Of a stretch of 5,358 bases of DNA, positions 1 through 5,358 are shown one piece after another. The position numbers were made by a program, and so were the translations under genes. The DNA comes from Gammaproteobacteria bacterium. GTDB lineage: Bacteria > Pseudomonadota > Gammaproteobacteria > Natronospirales > REEB76. The notes beneath the pieces are model-generated. The model made no database searches. It saw only the letters and a list, made by a program, of their open reading frames with translations, and was not told the DNA's origin. The DNA lies in the NCBI GenBank assembly GCA_027317045.1, contig DAHVFI010000197.1:1-5358 (forward strand), given 5' to 3'. How positions within the stretch are numbered: position 1 is the first letter of the stretch; each line of letters opens with the position of its first letter.

Positions 1-352
1 GTCCCCTGCGCTGTTCCAGGCGGCCACCGACACGACTCAAGCGAATGGTTTCTCCTATGAAGAACTGGTGCCTGAGGTGGAGAACATGCAGGTGCTCTAT
101 GGCGTGGACCTCACGGGTGGTCACGCACCCACGCAATACGAGACGGCGGCAGCGGTGGACGCCGCCGGTGATTGGAGCAATGTGGTGAGCGTGCAGATCG
201 CGCTGCTGGTCCGCAGCAACCTGGGCGCCGTGCCACTGCCATCCGCCGCGCCAACTTACGACCTGCTCGGCACCAACGTCACGGTCCCGGCAGACACGCG
301 TCTGCGCAAGATATTTACCGCCACCATCGCCATCCGTAACCGCTTGCAATAA
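1..352 (+). CDS. pilW: Minor type IV pilin PilW, C-terminal fragment (5' end outside window)
   Basis: The open frame enters from the left edge (first complete codon at base 2) and ends at TAA 350-352, giving 116 residues of C-terminal sequence. The N-terminal prepilin leader and hydrophobic helix are not in the window. The visible part contains the segment ELVPEVENMQVLYGVDLTG, followed by VQIALLVRSN and a final KIFTATIAIRNRL. This succession (E-x-V-E-N-M-Q-x-L-Y-G-x-D, a strand ending LLVRS, then a terminal T-x-x-x-R-N-R strand) is characteristic of PilW. PilW is a minor pilin of the tip-priming complex in the inner membrane and periplasm and at the pilus tip. A GTG at 68 could be misread as a start, but the frame continues upstream with PilW-like sequence, so it is internal. 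The position directly before pilX supports the call. The family assignment is strong, although the diagnostic N-terminus is unseen. Confidence 0.9.
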   Translation, partial: SPALFQAATDTTQANGFSYEELVPEVENMQVLYGVDLTGGHAPTQYETAAAVDAAGDWSNVVSVQIALLVRSNLGAVPLPSAAPTYDLLGTNVTVPADTRLRKIFTATIAIRNRLQ

Positions 353-359
353 ATCAATT

Positions 360-364
360 GAGGG
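360..364 (+). promoter_or_regulatory. Shine-Dalgarno of pilX
   Basis: GAGGG lies 7 bases before the ATG at 372, in the short gap after the pilW stop. It supports this ATG as the pilX start and reinitiation on a pilW-pilX transcript. Confidence 0.6.
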
Positions 365-371
365 CAGAGTC

Positions 372-938
372 ATGACCCCGCGCCAACCAACGTCAGGTTT
401 TCCCCACCACACACAGCACGGCTTTGTACTGATCGTGGCACTGATATTGTTATTGTTGCTCACCATCCTCGGCCTGGCGGCGGCCCAAAGCACCATGCTG
501 GAAGAACGCATGGCTGGCAATGCCCGCAACCACGAACTGGCTTTCCAGGCGGCCGAATCCGGTCTGAGTGCTGCTTACAGCGGCATCCTTCAGAACCTAT
601 GGAGCAATGCGGATTACGCCGGCAATGCCAATGGACTGTATCTGTTGTCCGACTGCTGCGGTGGAGTTCCCTGGACCTCTGCCTGGACCCTGCCAAACGT
701 CTGGGCCAGCGCACTGCCCATCACCGCGGCGGTCCCCGGCCTGACTATTCCGGGCCAACTCACTCAGCAACCGGTATTCATCATTGAGAAATTGCCGCCG
801 GTGGCGCCGCCCGGATCCAATTTGGTGCAGCAGATCAACACTGGCACGCCACCGGTGCAGCCATATCGCATCACGGCGTATGCCAGCGGCGGCGATCAAA
901 CCACCCATGTGATATTGCAGACCGTGGTGACCCAATGA
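372..938 (+). CDS. pilX: Minor type IV pilin PilX
   Basis: A 188-residue prepilin of the type IV pilus tip complex. The leader runs from Met1 to Gly17, and the expected PilD cleavage is between Gly17 and Phe18. A hydrophobic helix follows (about 18-38, FVLIVALILLLLLTILGLAA), then the strongly conserved PilX block LEERMAGNARNHELAFQAAE (43-62). The rest is a variable globular domain rich in Pro, Thr and Gly, ending in a beta strand HVILQTVV. Residue +5 of the mature protein is Val22, not the Glu of most pilins. A non-polar residue here is seen in PilX- and GspK-type subunits, which fits a place at the very tip. Cys95 and Cys96 are adjacent and are the only cysteines. The start has an upstream GAGGG, and no other Met precedes the leader Gly. 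The stop overlaps the pilY1 ATG (ATGA), suggesting translational coupling. By analogy PilX links PilW/PilV/FimU to PilY1. Confidence 0.92.
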   Translation: MTPRQPTSGFPHHTQHGFVLIVALILLLLLTILGLAAAQSTMLEERMAGNARNHELAFQAAESGLSAAYSGILQNLWSNADYAGNANGLYLLSDCCGGVPWTSAWTLPNVWASALPITAAVPGLTIPGQLTQQPVFIIEKLPPVAPPGSNLVQQINTGTPPVQPYRITAYASGGDQTTHVILQTVVTQ

Positions 939-3900
939 ACCAACTTAGCAGTGGTGCTGGGCGCTATTTCGCGGCGGTGGCGCGAGGTAGCGGCATGCCA
1001 AGGCGAGCAGCGACAAAGCCTGTATTGGCAAAGACCGTATATGCGGCCATGGCGGCACTGCTGACCACGGTCGTCGGCATTCTGCCGGCGCTGGCGGCCA
1101 CACCGCTGGTATCCATCTCCAACATCCCCCTGACGCTGGTATCACCGGCGCACCCGCAGGTGCTGTTGGCCATTCCCAATTCCCAATCCGTGGACGGCGA
1201 TCTGTCCGGCGCCATCATGACGGGCTCGGGTTCGAGTTATGCGCCCTCGCAACTCAATCCTTCCAGCTCGCCGGTGGATTTCACCGTGCCCGGTGGATTT
1301 ACCCCACCGGTGAGCGGCGGTGCAGCCGGCAGCTCGCAAGCGTACACCGCCGCCTGTGGCGCCTACTTGTGCGACAACTCGCCGAGCCGGCTGAATGTGG
1401 CCAAGCAGTCGGTGCAGGCGATTCTGGATTCGTTTGTCGGCAATACGGATTTCGGTTTGCTGGATTACAGCACCGGCAGCGCATCGCTTTACAGCACTTG
1501 GGTGTATGTGATGAGCAATACCGGCGGATTTACGTTCTCCGCCACCAACACCCCCGCCCCGCCGCTGGGCGAATATATCAACAATCCCTGCTACAACGTG
1601 CCCACCGGCAATAGTGTCTATACGGATTGCAACAACATGGTCGGCCTGCTGGGCCCGCAACTGCTGAGCATGCCGTATATGCTGGTGCAGTTTTCCAGCG
1701 ATGATCCGACCGTCAACGATGTGCTCTATGCCGGTGGTCTTTCACCGGTGTGCCTGGTGTACGGCAACACTAATCCAACCACACCCTTTCCCCCTTATAG
1801 AACGCTGGCCCAATACAATAGCGGCAGCATCACGGTCAGTTACCCCAGCGAGATCAACTCCTGCGCGCCCACCGTCGGGCCCACGAATGCGGGTTTTGTG
1901 CCGTATCAGCCCCAGACGATGTATATGGAACGCGGCTTTGGCTACTACTCTTCCCAAAGCGCCACCACCGGCAATTTGATACTGCCGCTGCAGAGCGCCG
2001 GCAACAACCCCACGCCGAGCCAAATCCAGACGGTCATCAACACCTTCACGCCTTATCTGCAACCGGAAACCAACAACGGCGGAACCAGTGAGATCAAGGC
2101 ACTGGCAGTCCAATCGCCCATGGCGGGGCTGCTATCCAAGGCACTCGCGTACTTCAATACCAACCCGGCTTCCAGCAACGGCTGCCCGCCCCAGCGCTAC
2201 GTCATCATGATCACCGACGGCCTGCCCAGTGAAGATCTGAGCGGTAACGCTTGGCCTCCGCTCGGCAGCCAATCCGCCGCCGGTTACGGCGTCACCGCGA
2301 CCTTCAATGCCGACGGCTCGCTCAACACCACCAATGACCAGGCGCTCACGGACACCATCACCCAATTGACGGCCCTCGCGACCAGCGCCAATCCGGTCAA
2401 GACTTACATCATCGGCGTGGGTGCCGGTGTAGATCCGTCTCAGAATCCCCAGGCCGCCGCCACCCTCACGGCCATGGCGGTCGCGGGCGGCACCGGCAAT
2501 TATTTCGCCGCCACCAGCCCCGCCCAGGTGGCCCTGGATATGACCGCAATCCTGTCCGCCATCCAGGCGTCCAATATGTCCACCAGTTCCGCGGCGGTGA
2601 ATTCCACCGGTCTCAAGGCCGGCGCCGTGGCCTACCAGGCCCAGTTCACCTCCGCCGACACGCCGTATCAGGACTGGACCGGCAATCTGGTGGCCTATCC
2701 GATCCTTTCCGATGGCACGGTAAACACCACCACGCCCAGTTGGTCCAGCAAAACCCAGTTGGATACCCAGACACCGGCGAGTCGGATCATTGCCACCTGG
2801 AATCCGGTCTCCGCCAGCGGAGTGCCCTTCGAATGGGGCAGCGGCTCCGGTATCACCCAGTCCACCACTCTCGGCTTGGATCTCGGCAGCACCGACGCCA
2901 CTATCCAGAATGTAGTGGCCTATCTGCGCGGCGACCATTCCCTGGAGATACACAACGGCGGCAGTTACCGCGATCGCAGTCACGTGCTCGGCGACATCGT
3001 CGACAGCAATCCGTTGTTCGTGGGCCCGCCCAGCGGGATTTATCAGGATCCGTCCTATGTCAGTTTCGAGCTGGCCCAGGCCGGCCGCAAGCCGATGATC
3101 TATGTAGGCGCCAACGACGGCATGTTACATGCTTTTGATCCGGCCACCGGCGACGAAAAATTCGCTTACGTTCCCAACGGGGTGTTCACCAAGCTGGTGA
3201 AACTCACACAGCCGATCTATAACCAGCAGCACCAGTTCTTCGTGGACGGCTCGCCCACCTCGGGCGACGTGCAGTTCAGCGACAACAGTTGGCACACACT
3301 GTTGGTGGGCGGCTTGAACGCGGGTGGCAATAGTATTTATGCCTTGGATGTCACCAATCCAGCGGCCATCACCAGCGAAACCACATTGGCATCCGACGTG
3401 CTGTGGGAATTCACCGATCCCTATCTGGGTTTCACCTACAGCCAACCCTTCATTGCTCGCACCAACGCCACGGGTTCCAACTTTGCGGTGTTCTTCGGCT
3501 CCGGTTACAACAACAGCGACGGCAATCCGTACCTGTATGCGGTAAACGCCCAGACCGGCGCTCTCCTGACGCGCATCAATCTTTGCAAGTCGGTCACGCC
3601 CAATCCATGCAACACCAGCTTGCCCAATGGCCTTTCAAGTCCGGTGGCATTGAACAGCGGTGGCGCCATCTCGTTGCCGGACGACACCGTGTATGCCGGC
3701 GACCTGCAGGGCAATTTGTGGAAGGTAAACATTTCCGATCCCAACCCCGCCAAGTGGAGCGTGCAATTGCTGTTCCAGGCGCGGGACAGTTCCGGCAACC
3801 CCCAACCCATCACGGTGACGCCGGTGGTGTCACTGCATCCCAACTTCCCGCTGGACACCGGCACGATTGTATATTTTGGTACCGGCCAGCTCCTGGGGAC

Positions 3901-4489
3901 ACCGGATTTGAGCACCACCGGTACCCAGACTTTCTATGCCGTGTGGGATAAACCCGGGTTGTCCACGGTTGTCACCCGCAGCGATCTGGTGCAACAAACC
4001 TTGTCTGCGCCAATCCCCGGCCCGTCGGGTACCCTGGTGCGTACCGTGACCAATTCGCCCATTGACTGGACCAGTGAACTGGGCTGGTACGAGGATTTGT
4101 CCATCTCGGGTGAGCGCGTGGTTAGCAATCCACGGCTTGAGAATGGCGCGGTGGTGTTCACCACCTATGTACCCACCACCAGCAGTTGCGCGGTGGGCGG
4201 CCAATCCTGGCTGCTGGCGGTGAATTACAAGAATGGCAGTTCGTTCCCGGCCCCGGAACTGGATCTGAACGGCGATGGGAAGCTGGACTCCGGCGATCAG
4301 GTGGGCGGACAAAACCCGGTTGGCGTGTACTTGGGGACCGTCTATGCGGCTGCGCCCACCATCATCTCGGCCAGCTTGGGGGATATACAAGCCCTTAAAC
4401 TGGTCTCGGAATCCAGCGGTGCAATAAAATCGATTGGTCAGCATAAATCGCCGAACCAGCGCCAATCCTGGCGGGAAATCCCCAACTAG
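935..4489 (+). CDS. pilY1: PilY1: type IV pilus tip protein with VWA-like region and C-terminal beta-propeller
   Basis: A protein of 1184 residues, the usual PilY1 size. In order: a long basic n-region and hydrophobic segment (about 36-54) ending ALA, with probable signal peptidase cleavage after Ala54; a VWA-like region (about 74-545) with degenerate metal-site loop PNSQS (81-85), helix RLNVAKQSVQAIL (152-164), strand DFGLLDY, a long insertion (about 181-385), SPMAGLL (394-400), strand RYVIMITDG (421-429) and strand TYIIGVGAG; a linker with W-T-G-N-L-V-A-Y-P (581-589); then the PilC/PilY1 beta-propeller domain from about 660, with LRGD (664-667), YRDRSHVLGDIVDSNPLFVG (678-697), MIYVGANDGMLHAFD (721-735), FFVDGSPTSGD and LLVGGLNAGG. 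An EF-hand-like loop DLNGDGKLDSGD (1110-1121) and a tail ending RQSWREIPN follow. Ten cysteines are present. In related systems PilY1 caps the pilus, opposes retraction and acts in adhesion and surface sensing. The start overlaps the pilX stop; a second possible start is Met21 (base 995). The call is firm; the exact start is not. Confidence 0.95.
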   Translation: MNQLSSGAGRYFAAVARGSGMPRRAATKPVLAKTVYAAMAALLTTVVGILPALAATPLVSISNIPLTLVSPAHPQVLLAIPNSQSVDGDLSGAIMTGSGSSYAPSQLNPSSSPVDFTVPGGFTPPVSGGAAGSSQAYTAACGAYLCDNSPSRLNVAKQSVQAILDSFVGNTDFGLLDYSTGSASLYSTWVYVMSNTGGFTFSATNTPAPPLGEYINNPCYNVPTGNSVYTDCNNMVGLLGPQLLSMPYMLVQFSSDDPTVNDVLYAGGLSPVCLVYGNTNPTTPFPPYRTLAQYNSGSITVSYPSEINSCAPTVGPTNAGFVPYQPQTMYMERGFGYYSSQSATTGNLILPLQSAGNNPTPSQIQTVINTFTPYLQPETNNGGTSEIKALAVQSPMAGLLSKALAYFNTNPASSNGCPPQRYVIMITDGLPSEDLSGNAWPPLGSQSAAGYGVTATFNADGSLNTTNDQALTDTITQLTALATSANPVKTYIIGVGAGVDPSQNPQAAATLTAMAVAGGTGNYFAATSPAQVALDMTAILSAIQASNMSTSSAAVNSTGLKAGAVAYQAQFTSADTPYQDWTGNLVAYPILSDGTVNTTTPSWSSKTQLDTQTPASRIIATWNPVSASGVPFEWGSGSGITQSTTLGLDLGSTDATIQNVVAYLRGDHSLEIHNGGSYRDRSHVLGDIVDSNPLFVGPPSGIYQDPSYVSFELAQAGRKPMIYVGANDGMLHAFDPATGDEKFAYVPNGVFTKLVKLTQPIYNQQHQFFVDGSPTSGDVQFSDNSWHTLLVGGLNAGGNSIYALDVTNPAAITSETTLASDVLWEFTDPYLGFTYSQPFIARTNATGSNFAVFFGSGYNNSDGNPYLYAVNAQTGALLTRINLCKSVTPNPCNTSLPNGLSSPVALNSGGAISLPDDTVYAGDLQGNLWKVNISDPNPAKWSVQLLFQARDSSGNPQPITVTPVVSLHPNFPLDTGTIVYFGTGQLLGTPDLSTTGTQTFYAVWDKPGLSTVVTRSDLVQQTLSAPIPGPSGTLVRTVTNSPIDWTSELGWYEDLSISGERVVSNPRLENGAVVFTTYVPTTSSCAVGGQSWLLAVNYKNGSSFPAPELDLNGDGKLDSGDQVGGQNPVGVYLGTVYAAAPTIISASLGDIQALKLVSESSGAIKSIGQHKSPNQRQSWREIPN
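984..987 (+). promoter_or_regulatory. Possible Shine-Dalgarno for an alternative pilY1 start at 995
   Basis: GAGG ends 7 bases before the in-frame ATG at 995 (Met21). The upstream ATG at 935 has only a poorly spaced GGTGA (926-930) but overlaps the pilX stop. Starting at Met21 would give a signal peptide of about 34 residues (MPRRAATKP, then the hydrophobic stretch, ending ALA) instead of about 54. Both starts remain possible. Confidence 0.35.
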
Positions 4490-4513
4490 TGCGGGTGCCC
4501 CAGGAGCCATAAC

Positions 4514-4518
4514 AGGAG
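4514..4518 (+). promoter_or_regulatory. Shine-Dalgarno of the pilY2-like gene
   Basis: AGGAG stands 9 bases before ATG 4528 in the 38-base gap after pilY1. It is the clearest ribosome binding site in the window and fixes this start. It suggests that the pilY2-like/pilE pair is translated independently of the long pilY1 frame. Confidence 0.7.
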
Positions 4519-4527
4519 ATTTGAACT

Positions 4528-4853
4528 ATGGTGAAGTCACAGACATACGGCCTGCGGGCCGCGGTGGGGCTGCTCATGGGCATGGCACTGTGCCCGGCGG
4601 CATTCGCGAGCTACATGGTGCCCCCGGAAAACATCAGCAACGGCGTGGTTCAGGCCGTCAACTACGCCAACCAGACGATCACTGTGAACGGCCATATCTA
4701 CAAGATTTCGCCCAAGGCCGCCTATGCAAGCGAAGCTGTTAAAAATATCGGCGGCCTGCAAGCCGGGATGAAAATACAGTTCATCGCAAATGGTCCGGTT
4801 GCGAATCCAGCATCCCAGATCACCAATATCGTGATACTGCCGCCAACACCGCA

Positions 4854-4857
<4 letters not shown>
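4528..4857 (+). CDS. pilY2: Small exported PilY2-like protein of the type IV pilus operon
   Basis: 109 residues with an N-terminal Sec signal: basic start (K3, R10), hydrophobic segment about 11-25 and an AFA site, so cleavage is likely after Ala27, leaving about 82 mature residues. Cys22 lies inside the signal in the context MALC, which is not a lipobox because Leu is at -1. The mature part looks all-beta: NGVVQAVNYANQTITVNGHIYKI (split here as 38-50 and 51-60), then GGLQAGMKIQFI (75-86) and ITNIVIL (98-104). The pattern of a strand, a turn, 'x-I-T-V-N-G-x-x-Y', then 'L-x-A-G-M-K-I' resembles small OB-like or barrel-like periplasmic domains. Size, signal and place between pilY1 and pilE match PilY2 of the Pseudomonas cluster, whose molecular role is poorly defined. 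The name rests mainly on position and general likeness, not a firm family motif. A strong AGGAG supports the start, and the stop overlaps the pilE ATG. Confidence 0.75.
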
Positions 4858-5312
<455 letters not shown>

Positions 5313-5334
5313 GGTCTTCTGATTCCCTCCTCCC

Positions 5335-5358
5335 GGCCGGCTCTCGCCGGCCTTTTTT
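5335..5358 (+). terminator. Rho-independent terminator of the minor-pilin operon
   Basis: A perfect 7-bp GC-only stem (GGCCGGC 5335-5341 with GCCGGCC 5346-5352) encloses a TCTC loop and is followed directly by six T (5353-5358, the window edge). It lies 22 bases after the pilE stop and marks pilE as the last gene of the transcript. More T residues may follow outside the window. Confidence 0.92.

Noticed and set aside
68..352. GTG at 68 as the start of a short separate gene
   Set aside because: The frame is open to the window edge and the upstream residues continue PilW-like sequence, so this is the end of a longer gene.
2132..2983. Long antisense open frame of 283 codons on the - strand inside pilY1
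   Set aside because: Its Gly/Ala/Arg/His-rich translation has no recognisable domain. It lies fully opposite the well-supported VWA and linker coding region and is a shadow of GC-rich codon use.
4473..4482. Small inverted repeat GGG-AAAT-CCC just before the pilY1 stop, as a possible attenuator
   Set aside because: The stem is only 3-4 bp, lies inside the coding region and has no T-tract.
3830..4510. Antisense open frame of 226 codons opposite the 3' end of pilY1
   Set aside because: It shows no family-like motif, covers conserved PilY1 propeller and tail codons, and has no context of its own.
4582..4596. Lipobox in the PilY2-like signal (MALC, Cys22)
   Set aside because: Leu at -1 and Met at -3 do not fit a lipobox. 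The A-F-A site just after is a good signal peptidase I site.

Overview
The window is the 3' part of a minor-pilin operon of a type IV pilus (T4P) system. It reads entirely on the + strand in the order pilW (C-terminal end only), pilX, pilY1, a small pilY2-like gene and pilE, followed by an intrinsic terminator that ends at the last base. This order matches the fimU-pilV-pilW-pilX-pilY1-pilY2-pilE cluster known from Pseudomonas and relatives. The organism is therefore most likely a Gram-negative proteobacterium, probably gamma- or betaproteobacterial. The DNA is fairly GC-rich by eye, but I cannot name a genus.

Layout: 1-352 is the end of pilW. After an 18-19 base gap with a Shine-Dalgarno-like GAGGG comes pilX (372-938). 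pilX overlaps pilY1 (935-4489) by ATGA. A 38-base gap with a clear AGGAG precedes the pilY2-like gene (4528-4857), which overlaps pilE (4854-5312) by a second ATGA. A hairpin plus T6 lies at 5335-5358. No gene-free stretch exceeds 45 bases. No promoter, RNA gene, mobile element or CRISPR array is visible. The promoter should lie upstream, before the first gene of the operon.

How the genes work together, from knowledge of the family: the prepilins PilW, PilX and PilE are cut and methylated by PilD and form, with other minor pilins, a complex that primes pilus assembly. PilY1 is a large secreted protein with an N-terminal von Willebrand A (VWA)-like region and a C-terminal beta-propeller. It sits on that complex at the pilus tip, where it promotes extension and acts in adhesion and surface sensing. 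The PilY2-like protein is a small exported beta-rich protein of unclear role.

I do not see a previously undescribed system here. The points most worth checking are in PilY1 (a VWA metal site lacking its first Asp, a long insertion in the VWA region, an uncertain start), the adjacent cysteine pair in PilX, and the little-understood PilY2-like protein.
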